Notes under the pieces: generated by a model | The model's database searches: none | Seen by the model: the letters and a program-made list of their open reading frames with translations, nothing else | What the model was told of the DNA's origin: nothing | In this document: positions 1 to 6,861 of the stretch, piece after piece | Position numbering within the stretch: position 1 is the first letter of the stretch | How the letters are laid out: each line of letters begins with the position of its first letter | Assembly (NCBI GenBank): GCA_002716645.1 | Contig: PBBR01000020.1 | Location: 1 to 12,240 of the forward strand | Length of the DNA stretch: 12,240 bases | DNA from: Chloroflexota bacterium | GTDB lineage: Bacteria > Chloroflexota > Dehalococcoidia > UBA3495 | Direction of reading: 5' to 3' | Translations under genes and position numbers: made by a program

Positions 1-1
1 A

Positions 2-127
2 TTGCATGATATCTCGGGAGTTGGCCCAGTTGGCCAAATTAACACCGACATACTGAATTCATTAAAATATCCTTCTGCCGTACGGCCTCGTCACAGTTCA
101 CAAGTTGAAAAAACGGGAGTAGAATAG
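2..127 (+). CDS. adk: Adenylate kinase, C-terminal fragment (5' end outside window)
   Basis: The only open frame at the left edge gives 41 residues and a TAG stop. It contains the segment DISGVGPVGQINTDILNSL, which resembles the last beta-strand and helix of adenylate kinase (a D-G-x-x-x-V-x-x-I-x-x-x-L pattern). Adenylate kinase interconverts ATP plus AMP with two ADP in the cytoplasm. The catalytic parts (P-loop, LID) lie outside the window, so the call rests on this short tail and on position: secY-adk-map-infA is the usual order at the end of the spc operon. About 18 polar residues follow the conserved part, a slightly long tail. The stop lies 4 bases before the map start, which implies co-transcription. 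Confidence 0.72.
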   Translation: MHDISGVGPVGQINTDILNSLKYPSAVRPRHSSQVEKTGVE

Positions 128-131
128 GTAA

Positions 132-938
132 GTGAATAATCAGAACAAAATACGAACTGCTTCAAATTCCCCGTCCCAATACACTGGAGGAATTACTATA
201 AAGTCCGCCCAAGAGCTCGAAGCCATGTCAAAGGCAGGAGCCGTAGTTGGTGCAACCCTGACTTTATTGAAGAAGAGCGTAACACCAGGAATGACTACTA
301 AAGACCTGGATAATATAGCTATGGGGGAAATCACCCGACTAGGCGCAAAGCCGGCATTTCTAGGTTACCAAGGGTTTCCGGCCAGTATATGTACCTCCGT
401 AAACGAAGAGATAGTTCACGGAATACCTGGAAATAGGAAACTAAAAGATGGCGATATAGTAAAGGTCGATTGTGGAGCAACGGTAGATGGGTTTATCGGC
501 GACGCCGCAGTATCAATACCAGTCGGCGACGTCAGTAAAGAAGCATCGGACCTAATGGATGCCACTAGAGAAAGCCTCAATATAGGCATCCAAGCTGCGA
601 TCCCTGGTAATCGAATAGGTGATATCGGATCAGCCATACAAAAATACGCGGAGAATCTGGGGTATGGCGTAGTGAGAGAATTTGTCGGGCATGGAATAGG
701 CAGATTTCTGCATGAAGATCCACAGGTCCCTAACTATGGCGAATCCGGAAAGGGACAGTTACTTCGCACTGGGATGTGCATCGCCATTGAACCTATGTTA
801 AACATAGGTGGATGGGAAACTAAAATACTTGATGACCAATGGACAGTAGTGACCAAGGATGGTAGCCTATCATCTCACTTCGAACATACTCTAGCCATAA
901 CAGAAGATGGTCCCAGAGTATTCACTACGAATGCGTGA
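132..938 (+). CDS. map: Methionine aminopeptidase, type I
   Basis: This 268-residue protein removes the initiator methionine from new proteins as they leave the ribosome. The dinuclear metal site of the family is complete: D113, D124, H187 (in GHGIG), E220 (in IAIEP) and E251, with the substrate-binding H96 in VHGIPG. The start chosen is GTG, preceded by GGGAG at 115-119 (12-base spacing). It gives about 20 polar residues before ITIKSAQELEAM, where type I enzymes usually begin. A second, cleaner GGAGG at 186-190 sits just before that point, but only ATT or ATA codons follow it, so the true N-terminus is uncertain. The gene follows adk by 4 bases and precedes infA by 43, as in many spc operons. 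Confidence 0.96.
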   Translation: MNNQNKIRTASNSPSQYTGGITIKSAQELEAMSKAGAVVGATLTLLKKSVTPGMTTKDLDNIAMGEITRLGAKPAFLGYQGFPASICTSVNEEIVHGIPGNRKLKDGDIVKVDCGATVDGFIGDAAVSIPVGDVSKEASDLMDATRESLNIGIQAAIPGNRIGDIGSAIQKYAENLGYGVVREFVGHGIGRFLHEDPQVPNYGESGKGQLLRTGMCIAIEPMLNIGGWETKILDDQWTVVTKDGSLSSHFEHTLAITEDGPRVFTTNA

Positions 939-981
939 CTATGGTAAGTCAGAAAATAAACTGGAGTCCAACTGAAATAAC

Positions 982-1200
982 ATGGCAAAAAAAGAAGCCA
1001 TAGAAGTAGAAGCCAAGGTGACAGAAGCGTTACCGAACGGGATGTTTCGGGTAGAGTTGGCTAACGACCATCAGGTGTTAGCTCATGTGTCCGGAAAGAT
1101 AAGGATGCATTTCATTAGGGTATTACCAGGAGATCGTGTCCTAGTCGAATTATCGCCTTACGACCTGACTCGTGGTCGAATCACCTATAGGTTTAAATAA
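982..1200 (+). CDS. infA: Translation initiation factor IF-1
   Basis: At 72 residues it has exactly the usual IF-1 length. IF-1 is a single S1/OB-fold domain that binds the A site of the 30S subunit and helps IF-2 and IF-3 select the initiator tRNA. Family hallmarks are the start [19 protein letters not shown], the core [18 protein letters not shown], and the ending RGRITYRFK. The ATG lies 15 bases after a GGAG at 963-966, a rather long spacing. It lies between map and rpmJ, the standard position. Confidence 0.97.
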   Translation: MAKKEAIEVEAKVTEALPNGMFRVELANDHQVLAHVSGKIRMHFIRVLPGDRVLVELSPYDLTRGRITYRFK

Positions 1201-1217
1201 CAAACGGAGTTTCGATA

Positions 1218-1331
1218 ATGAAAGTAAGCGCATCTGTTAAACCCAGATGCGACAATTGTCGCATCATAAAAAGGAAAGGAATAATCCGCATAATCTGCTC
1301 GAACTCTCGACACGCCCAACGGCAAGGTTGA
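1218..1331 (+). CDS. rpmJ: Ribosomal protein L36 (bL36), zinc-binding form
   Basis: A 37-codon gene, small enough to be missed by length cut-offs, begins [20 protein letters not shown] and ends with TGA. The length matches bL36 exactly. Four zinc ligands are present, C11, C14, C27 and H32, so this is the zinc-containing C+ type and not the cysteine-free paralogue. bL36 binds 23S rRNA late in 50S assembly. GGAG at 1206-1209 lies 8 bases before the ATG. The gene sits 17 bases after infA and 28 before rpsM, the canonical infA-rpmJ-rpsM order. Confidence 0.96.
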   Translation: MKVSASVKPRCDNCRIIKRKGIIRIICSNSRHAQRQG

Positions 1332-1359
1332 GATTTCTCAATGATAGAGGTGAATAACT

Positions 1360-1749
1360 ATGGTTAGAATCGCAGGTGTCGACGTACCAGACAGAAAACG
1401 GGCGCAAGTCGCTCTCAGAAGTATATACGGCATTGGTCCAGTAAAAGCCGCTGAAATACTAACAAAACTAGATTTAGATCCAGTGCAAGCCCCGAGAATG
1501 AATGAACTCTCTGATGAACAAGTCAATCAAATCCGAGAGATTGTAGATAAAGACTATATAACCGAAGGTGATCTAAGAAGAGACGTAAACCAAAACATCC
1601 GACGCCTGATAGAGATTGGGTCATATAGGGGTCTCAGACATCGGCGTGGCCTACCAGTACACGGCCAGCGGACTAGAACCAATGCTCGGTCTAGAAAAGG
1701 TCCCAAACGGACAGTAGCTGGGCGCGGAAGACGCTCTGGAGGTAAATAA
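1360..1749 (+). CDS. rpsM: Ribosomal protein S13 (uS13)
   Basis: This 129-residue protein of the 30S head contacts 16S rRNA, S19 and the P-site tRNA and takes part in the B1 bridges to the 50S subunit. It opens with MVRIAGVDVPDRKR and has the helix-two-turns-helix region IYGIGPVKAAEIL near residues 23-35. The basic signature follows near residues 91-114 (GLRHRRGLPVHGQRTRTNAR), then a Lys/Arg-rich tail. AGAGGTG at 1346-1352 lies 7 bases before the ATG. The last codons (Ser-Gly-Gly-Lys) also supply the GGAGGT used by rpsK. Confidence 0.97.
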   Translation: MVRIAGVDVPDRKRAQVALRSIYGIGPVKAAEILTKLDLDPVQAPRMNELSDEQVNQIREIVDKDYITEGDLRRDVNQNIRRLIEIGSYRGLRHRRGLPVHGQRTRTNARSRKGPKRTVAGRGRRSGGK

Positions 1750-1755
1750 TAGATT

Positions 1756-2139
1756 ATGCCAAGACCACGAACGCGTAGGCGTGAACGACGTAACGTGCCG
1801 CAAGGACGAGCATACATATATTCCACATTTAATAACACTCTTGTCAGCATTACTGATACAGACGGCAATGTTATAGCCACAGCAAGCGCTGGAACATCCG
1901 GATTCAAAGGATCACGGAAAGGTACCGCGTTCGCAGCTCAGAGAGCTGCAGAACAAGCTGCCAGAAGGGGTATGGACATGGGTTTACGCCAGATAGATGT
2001 CTTCATAAAAGGACCAGGATCTGGTAGAGAGGCAGCAATCAGATCTCTACAAGGAGCCGGACTTACGGTAAGTAGCATCAGAGATGTTACGCCGATACCA
2101 CATAACGGCTGCCGACCAAGAAAAAGAAGAAGGGTATAG
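1756..2139 (+). CDS. rpsK: Ribosomal protein S11 (uS11)
   Basis: This 127-residue platform protein of the 30S subunit binds near the 3' end of 16S rRNA, with S6, S18 and S21 as neighbours. Diagnostic segments are [30 protein letters not shown], and the C-terminal signature [20 protein letters not shown] (residues 108-127). The ATG lies 6 bases after the rpsM stop. Its ribosome-binding site, GGAGGT at 1738-1743, overlaps the end of rpsM, so translation of the two is probably coupled. Confidence 0.97.
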   Translation: MPRPRTRRRERRNVPQGRAYIYSTFNNTLVSITDTDGNVIATASAGTSGFKGSRKGTAFAAQRAAEQAARRGMDMGLRQIDVFIKGPGSGREAAIRSLQGAGLTVSSIRDVTPIPHNGCRPRKRRRV

Positions 2140-2150
2140 TAAATATAGCT

Positions 2151-2777
2151 ATGGGTAGATATACAGGACCATCATGTAGGCTTTGTCGACGATCTGGAGA
2201 GAAGTTATTTCTGAAAGGTGATCGATGTTTCACCCCAAGGTGCGCTATCGAGAAGCGACATTCACCACCAGGCGACCCTTCTCCAAGAAGAAGAAGAACC
2301 TCCGACTACGGACTACATCTGCGCGAAAAGCAAAAAGCTCGTCAAATGTACGGCATAATGGAAAAACAGTTCAGAGCATATATGACAAATGCATTCAAAT
2401 CCCCGGGTATAACCGGTGTAAACCTACTCCGTACTCTTGAACGTCGGTTTGACAACGTAATATATCTGCTAGGATTTGCAGACTCACGCAAGCAGGCTCG
2501 ACAAATGGTAAATCATGGGCATTTCCTGATTAACGGGGTCAAAACAGATATACCTTCGTATCTAGTTAAAGCAGGAGATCACATTACGTGGAGAGAATCA
2601 CTAAAAAATAGTGACTACTTCAAAGAACGTACAGATGGTTTGCCAAAACGCCAGGTACCTAGTTGGATAACATTAAACCAGCAAGATATGACAGGAACCG
2701 TGGAAAGCTTACCCCCAGACGAAGAACTACAGCAATCCATAGATTCAAGGTTAATTGTCGAGTTCTATTCGAGGTAA
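2151..2777 (+). CDS. rpsD: Ribosomal protein S4 (uS4), zinc-binding form
   Basis: This 208-residue primary 16S rRNA-binding protein nucleates assembly of the 30S body and lines the mRNA entry channel. The N-terminus MGRYTGPSCRLCRR carries C9 and C12, followed by C26 and C31. This matches the zinc-binding C+ form known from Thermus, whereas many bacteria have a cysteine-free S4. An S4 RNA-binding domain spans about residues 98-160, including the segment RRFDNVIYLLGFADSRKQAR. The ATG follows rpsK by 11 bases with only a weak AGGG upstream. The final Arg codon and stop (AGG TAA) form part of the ribosome-binding site of rpoA. Confidence 0.97.
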   Translation: MGRYTGPSCRLCRRSGEKLFLKGDRCFTPRCAIEKRHSPPGDPSPRRRRTSDYGLHLREKQKARQMYGIMEKQFRAYMTNAFKSPGITGVNLLRTLERRFDNVIYLLGFADSRKQARQMVNHGHFLINGVKTDIPSYLVKAGDHITWRESLKNSDYFKERTDGLPKRQVPSWITLNQQDMTGTVESLPPDEELQQSIDSRLIVEFYSR

Positions 2778-2783
2778 TATTCA

Positions 2784-3845
2784 ATGCTAGACACTTTTAT
2801 ACTTACAGACGAAATACCGGATTCCACACCAGAAGTACTGCATCCTGAGATCAGGGTGTTGGAATCAGATGACACTTACGGAAAAATCGCTATCGAGCCA
2901 TTGCAGAAAGGTTATGGCATTACTATCGGTAACCCATTACGTAGAATCCTATTAAGCTCAATAAAAGGCAGTGCAATTACATGGGTGAAAATAGATAATG
3001 TAGTCCATGAATACACTCACGTCGAAGGTGTTAAAGAAGAGGTAATAGATCTTCTCTTAAACATAAAACGCATTAGAATAAGAACACAATCAGACAGAAC
3101 AGGCAAAATGCGGCTTGATATAACAGGTCAAGGCAGAGTTTGCGCAGGAGACATATCAACATCGTCTGACTTTGTAATAGTTAATCCAGAACTTCACATA
3201 GCAACCTTAAACTCCGACAACACTCAGCTCGCTATAGAATTTAATGTCGAACAGGGGGTCGGTTACAAACCGGCGTCACAGCCTGAAGAAGTCATAGGCT
3301 TGCCAGTCGGAGTACTCCCAGTCGACGCCATATTTAGCCCAGTACGCCGTGTGAATTATAGCGTAGAAAGAACTAGGGTTGGACAGATAACTGACTACGA
3401 GCGCCTAGTGCTAGAGATTTGGACCGACGGAGCTGTAACACCATTAGATGCCATACAGGAGGCTGCTGAAGGTTTAGTTAATCATTTCTTTCTTTTCAGT
3501 AATATGGACAGCATTTCCGAACCAGGGACCGACAGAAGCCCGGTGTCGCTCTCACCAGAGACATACCAAACCCCTATAGAAAGACTAGATTTATCACCGC
3601 GGACCATGAATTGCTTAAAACGGGCTCATATCGGCAAGGTAGGAGAGGTCCTGCAGATGAGCGACCAAGACCTGCTAAAAATACGTAACTTTGGTGAGAA
3701 ATCACTAACAGAACTCCGGGAAAAATTGGCCGAGCAAGGAATAACAAATCCATACACGGAAACCGATTCCGATGCATTGGATCTAGAAGCTATTGCGGTA
3801 GATAATGCTTCCGTCGACGATAGTATTAAAGAGGAGGAAGACTAG
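2784..3845 (+). CDS. rpoA: RNA polymerase alpha subunit
   Basis: This 353-residue subunit dimerises to start RNA polymerase assembly and contacts promoter UP elements and activators. The N-terminal domain (about 1-240) has the conserved GYGITIGNPLRRILLSS at 43-59. The C-terminal helix-hairpin-helix domain covers about 266-320. It keeps residues equivalent to the E. coli DNA-contact set: R273, N276, C277, G304, K306 and S307. About 30 acidic residues follow (ending KEEED), a longer tail than in E. coli. GAGGT at 2771-2775 overlaps the rpsD stop and lies 8 bases before the ATG. Its place between rpsD and rplQ is the standard alpha-operon order. Confidence 0.97.
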   Translation: MLDTFILTDEIPDSTPEVLHPEIRVLESDDTYGKIAIEPLQKGYGITIGNPLRRILLSSIKGSAITWVKIDNVVHEYTHVEGVKEEVIDLLLNIKRIRIRTQSDRTGKMRLDITGQGRVCAGDISTSSDFVIVNPELHIATLNSDNTQLAIEFNVEQGVGYKPASQPEEVIGLPVGVLPVDAIFSPVRRVNYSVERTRVGQITDYERLVLEIWTDGAVTPLDAIQEAAEGLVNHFFLFSNMDSISEPGTDRSPVSLSPETYQTPIERLDLSPRTMNCLKRAHIGKVGEVLQMSDQDLLKIRNFGEKSLTELREKLAEQGITNPYTETDSDALDLEAIAVDNASVDDSIKEEED

Positions 3846-3849
3846 AAAT

Positions 3850-4206
3850 ATGGCCTCTCACCTAGTATCAGGAAGAAATCTAAGTCGTCGGAAAGATCAG
3901 AGAACCGCGCTACTTAGAGGACTGACCGTAGAATTAATAAAACACGAAAAAATAACAACAACCCTAGCTAAAGCTAAAGAGACTAGAATTGTAGCGGAGA
4001 AACTTATCACACATGGTAAAAAGGGCGGGTTACATCATCGTAGACTAGCTCTAAGTCAAATACCAAACAAAACCATAGTAAAAAAAGTATTTGATGACCT
4101 GTCTGTACGGTATGCAACGCGACCTGGAGGATATACCAGGATTACCAAACTGGCACCGAGACAAGGAGATGGGTCTAAGATGGCTGTTATTGAGTTAGTT
4201 GAGTAA
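3850..4206 (+). CDS. rplQ: Ribosomal protein L17 (bL17)
   Basis: This 118-residue protein, a normal L17 length, sits near the polypeptide exit of the 50S subunit. It opens MASHLVSGRNLSRRKDQRTA and has the family segment LTVELIKHEKITTTLAKAKE near residues 28-47. The ending YTRITKLAPRQGDGSKMAVIEL is typical. The frame is open further upstream to an ATG at 3805, but that start would add 15 residues absent from L17 and overlap rpoA. The ATG at 3850 fits the family and has GAGGAGG at 3831-3837. That site is written in the Glu codons of the rpoA tail. The gap to the rpoA stop is 4 bases. Confidence 0.96.
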   Translation: MASHLVSGRNLSRRKDQRTALLRGLTVELIKHEKITTTLAKAKETRIVAEKLITHGKKGGLHHRRLALSQIPNKTIVKKVFDDLSVRYATRPGGYTRITKLAPRQGDGSKMAVIELVE

Positions 4207-4229
4207 ATGAAGTACATAACCCAATAAAT

Positions 4230-5042
4230 ATGGTTCGCCAAATATTTTCGACCGATTCGAAACCATTAGATCCATTCAGTAAAAGAATAGCCCTTCAGGT
4301 GGAGTACGAAGGTACACGCTATATGGGATTTCAATTCCAACCTGAACAACCAACAATCCAAGGAGAAATAGAAAAAGCAATACACCAGCTGACAGGCGAA
4401 ACAACCCGTATCAGAGGAGCTAGTAGAACTGATTCAGGCGTGCACGCGTACGGACAAATAGTGGACGGCTTGATAAAGGATAAATACTCCATTCGTACTG
4501 TTCAGAGGGCGTTAAATCATTACCTACCATCTGACATAAAAGTAACCAACGCCTACGACGTATGCGAATCATTCCACTCTAGGAGAGACGCCCAAAGTCG
4601 GATATACAGATATCAGATACTTAATAGGTCGGACCCATCACCTCTGAGGCGTCGCACACACTACGTAATACAAGAACCATTAGATGATTCTAGAATGTCG
4701 CAAGCAGCAAAAGATCTGGTCGGGTCACATGACTTTAAACAATTTACAAAAGGGTTAAATAACTACACTTCGACCATAAGACAAATATTCAGATGGGATG
4801 TCCAACGAAACGGGGATATAGTAACAATAGAATGTGAGGGGAATGGCTTCCTAAGACAACAGATTAGGCGTGCAAACTCCATACTAGTAGAAATAGGTAA
4901 AAACAAGTGGCCAGATACCTCAATTAAGGATACACTAGAGGACAAATTTGAAAAAGGAAAGTCTCATACAGTACTTCCAGCATTAGGGCTATGCCTTATG
5001 GAAGTAAAATACTACAACTTTTGGGACAAGGTCATAAACTAA
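4230..5042 (+). CDS. truA: tRNA pseudouridine(38-40) synthase TruA
   Basis: This 270-residue enzyme isomerises uridines 38, 39 and 40 in the anticodon arm of many tRNAs. The catalytic aspartate is D68 in GASRTDSGVHAYGQ, matching the family R-T-D-x-G-V-H-A motif. Other family segments are VEYEGTRYMGFQFQ (24-37), SFHSRRDAQSRIYRYQI (113-129) and the C-terminal PALGLCLMEVKY. The region that usually reads FxxxMVRxIVG is FLRQQIRRANS here, so the usual glycine is replaced. The ATG lies 23 bases after rplQ and lacks a clear ribosome-binding site. rplQ-truA-rplM-rpsI is a common order in Gram-positive and related phyla. Confidence 0.94.
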   Translation: MVRQIFSTDSKPLDPFSKRIALQVEYEGTRYMGFQFQPEQPTIQGEIEKAIHQLTGETTRIRGASRTDSGVHAYGQIVDGLIKDKYSIRTVQRALNHYLPSDIKVTNAYDVCESFHSRRDAQSRIYRYQILNRSDPSPLRRRTHYVIQEPLDDSRMSQAAKDLVGSHDFKQFTKGLNNYTSTIRQIFRWDVQRNGDIVTIECEGNGFLRQQIRRANSILVEIGKNKWPDTSIKDTLEDKFEKGKSHTVLPALGLCLMEVKYYNFWDKVIN

Positions 5043-5043
5043 C

Positions 5044-5478
5044 ATGAAACGAGCTAGCACATATTTCCCTAAACCAGGTGAGATACCCGACAACTGGAGA
5101 ATATTCGATGCCGATGGGCAAACCTTGGGTCGTCTGGCACGTAACATAGCCGTTGTCCTGCAAGGAAAAGATAAAACTACCTACACACCCCACGTAATCA
5201 CAGGGGATCATGTGGTAGTGATAAACGCAGAAAAAATCAAAGTAACAGGAAATAAACTGTTAGATAAGCTATATTATAGGCACAGTGGCTACGTCGGCAA
5301 TCTGAAAACATTTATACTGAGAGACCTAATTGAAGAACACCCCGACAGAGTAATTCAACTAGCTGTAAAAGGCATGCTGCCAAACAATAAACTTGGCAGG
5401 CAAATGCTAAAACGAATGAAAGTATATGCAGGTCCAGATCACAACCACATAGCACAAACTACAAAAACGCAAGAATAA
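5044..5478 (+). CDS. rplM: Ribosomal protein L13 (uL13)
   Basis: This 144-residue early-assembling 23S rRNA-binding protein has the usual L13 length. Typical features are the N-terminal WRIFDADGQTLGRLARNIA (18-36), the GKDKTTYTPH loop, and the signature KGMLPNNKLGRQMLKRMKVY followed by AGPDHNHIAQ (109-138). The family usually has His-Pro-His where this protein has His-Asn-His (133-135). The ATG is 1 base after the truA stop, with only a weak AAGG upstream, so translation probably depends on coupling to truA. Confidence 0.96.
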   Translation: MKRASTYFPKPGEIPDNWRIFDADGQTLGRLARNIAVVLQGKDKTTYTPHVITGDHVVVINAEKIKVTGNKLLDKLYYRHSGYVGNLKTFILRDLIEEHPDRVIQLAVKGMLPNNKLGRQMLKRMKVYAGPDHNHIAQTTKTQE

Positions 5479-5498
5479 GACAGCGATAGGAGTCAGAT

Positions 5499-5906
5499 TT
5501 GGTACAAGAAACTCAATCTCCATACTTTTACGGAACAGGAAAGCGCAAAACAGCGATAGCAAAAGTGCGCCTTTATGCTGATGATCCAGGACCCGTGATA
5601 GTAAACGGCAAACCTCTGGAAGAATATTTTAATTGGAGCCCTTGGCAAACTACTATACATGAGCCATTTGCTATAACCGAGACAAGCAATAAATTTAGAG
5701 TAGTTGCAAACGTCACCGGTGGGGGAGTTAATGCACAGGCTGAAGCCATAAGACATGGGATAGCAAGGGCACTTGTAGTTTTCGACGAGTCTTTAAAAAC
5801 CTCTCTCCGAAGGCAAGGTTTAATAACGCGGGACTCTAGAATCAAGGAAAGCAAGAAATACGGCCTTAAACGAGCAAGAAGAGCACCGCAATATACCAAA
5901 CGTTAG
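5499..5906 (+). CDS. rpsI: Ribosomal protein S9 (uS9), TTG start
   Basis: This 135-residue 30S head protein reaches its C-terminal tail to the P-site tRNA anticodon loop. Recognised segments are YFYGTGKRKTAIAKVRL (9-25), the signature NVTGGGVNAQAEAIRHGIAR (71-90) and the universal basic ending APQYTKR, whose final Arg contacts tRNA. The start is TTG. It is supported by AGGAG at 5488-5492, 6 bases before it, and it places the Y-G-T-G-K-R-K-T motif at the usual distance. No in-frame ATG exists upstream of the conserved core. rplM-rpsI pairing is near universal, and this is the last gene of the operon. Confidence 0.96.
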   Translation: MVQETQSPYFYGTGKRKTAIAKVRLYADDPGPVIVNGKPLEEYFNWSPWQTTIHEPFAITETSNKFRVVANVTGGGVNAQAEAIRHGIARALVVFDESLKTSLRRQGLITRDSRIKESKKYGLKRARRAPQYTKR

Positions 5907-5928
5907 ACAAAGTATTAGAATGTTCAGA

Positions 5929-5967
5929 ATAAAGAAGAGCCGCGATCTGTACGTGGCTCTTCTTTAT
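5929..5967. terminator. Bidirectional intrinsic terminator between convergent operons
   Basis: ATAAAGAAGAGCC (5929-5941) is the exact reverse complement of GGCTCTTCTTTAT (5955-5967). Three more pairs (GCG with CGT, one of them G-U) close the stem to 16 pairs around a 7-base loop, ATCTGTA. The 3' arm ends in TTCTTTAT when read on either strand, so the element can stop both rpsI transcripts and transcripts of the CcdA-like gene. It begins 22 bases after the rpsI stop and lies 11 bases beyond the opposing stop at 5979. Confidence 0.85.
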
Positions 5968-5978
5968 GAAAGAGCCGG

Positions 5979-6860
5979 TTATAAGCCGATTATCTGCACA
6001 CCCCCAATTGTCATCCAATAAAACACGATATACATCCCTGATAGAACTACTAGAAAAAATCCTATGCGCTCGACATAAGGCAGAGCTAACTTGATATACC
6101 TAATCATAACGCCCTTAAGAATAGCCATAGACAAGGTCACAAACAGTATCATGGACCCCATACCCGCGCCATATAATGCAAATTGCATCATAGAATCATA
6201 AATGCTAGATCCATTTAGATTAATACCCACTACTGACAGGAATATCGGCAACGTACAACTCAGTGACGCTACACCATAGCTCACCCCAAACAAGAAGAAG
6301 CCCTTGAGACTTATTTGAGTCGGGTTCCCTATGGATTGACCAATCCTAGCCGTTAAACTCGTATATAACCTTCCTCCGTTCATCAGCCATATCCCGATAG
6401 TTATCAACCCGACACCTAAGAAAAGTCCAACCCATTCCATAATACTTCTTATAAAATTTAAAGCGAATCCAGTTATCAAGCCTACAAACAAAAATAAACT
6501 TAATACACCAAGACCTACGCAACATCCAATAAACAGACCCTTTAAGATCATCTTCCCATAGTGAGTAGAATCTTTTTCATAAATACTCGTTGACATATAT
6601 AGACCAAGGTAGGCTGGAAGCATAGCAAAACCGCAAGGGTTGACGGCCGACACCACTCCTGCGGAAAACGCAAATAAACCGGTGATTCCTACAATGTTGG
6701 CTAAGAAACCTTGAGTATTTCCTGAAATCGAGTCGATCACCATATTAACTGTATGAAGATCAGACATGTTAGCTAACACAGAAACGATGATAGAAACTGA
6801 CAGTACCAGCGCGACCCAAGCTAAGGTAGTAATAAGACGTTTATACGGAACAGTATCCAT
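5979..6860 (-). CDS. CcdA/DsbD-like transmembrane thiol-disulfide transporter
   Basis: This 293-residue membrane protein has about seven hydrophobic segments: near 9-31 (extra N-terminal helix or signal anchor), 55-73, 107-132, 141-161, 186-212, 227-248 and 263-285. Two cysteines sit where the CcdA/DsbD-beta family keeps its redox pair: C76 in AVNPCGFAMLPAYL and C202 in ASLSCTLPIF. A further C113-C114 pair lies in a helix. The family passes electrons from cytoplasmic thioredoxin across the membrane, usually to a periplasmic thioredoxin-like protein for cytochrome c maturation or disulfide repair. No thioredoxin-like domain or partner gene is visible here, so the pathway cannot be named. The ATG is 1 base after the phosphohexomutase stop. 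AGGAG (6876-6880, minus strand) lies inside that gene, so translation is probably coupled. Confidence 0.82.
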   Translation of the reverse strand: MDTVPYKRLITTLAWVALVLSVSIIVSVLANMSDLHTVNMVIDSISGNTQGFLANIVGITGLFAFSAGVVSAVNPCGFAMLPAYLGLYMSTSIYEKDSTHYGKMILKGLFIGCCVGLGVLSLFLFVGLITGFALNFIRSIMEWVGLFLGVGLITIGIWLMNGGRLYTSLTARIGQSIGNPTQISLKGFFLFGVSYGVASLSCTLPIFLSVVGINLNGSSIYDSMMQFALYGAGMGSMILFVTLSMAILKGVMIRYIKLALPYVERIGFFLVVLSGMYIVFYWMTIGGVQIIGL

Positions 6861-6861
6861 A

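Noticed and set aside
942..1004. A short ATG frame of about 20 codons between map and infA
   Set aside because: It runs into infA out of frame, has no ribosome-binding site and no family resemblance.
1554..1907. A 117-codon open frame on the minus strand opposite rpsM/rpsK
   Set aside because: It mirrors the Arg-rich codons of two certain ribosomal protein genes, has no recognisable motif, and would lie antisense within an essential operon.
3805..3849. An upstream in-frame ATG that would extend rplQ by 15 residues
   Set aside because: It lies inside rpoA, the added residues are not found in L17, and the ATG at 3850 has the family N-terminus and a strong ribosome-binding site.
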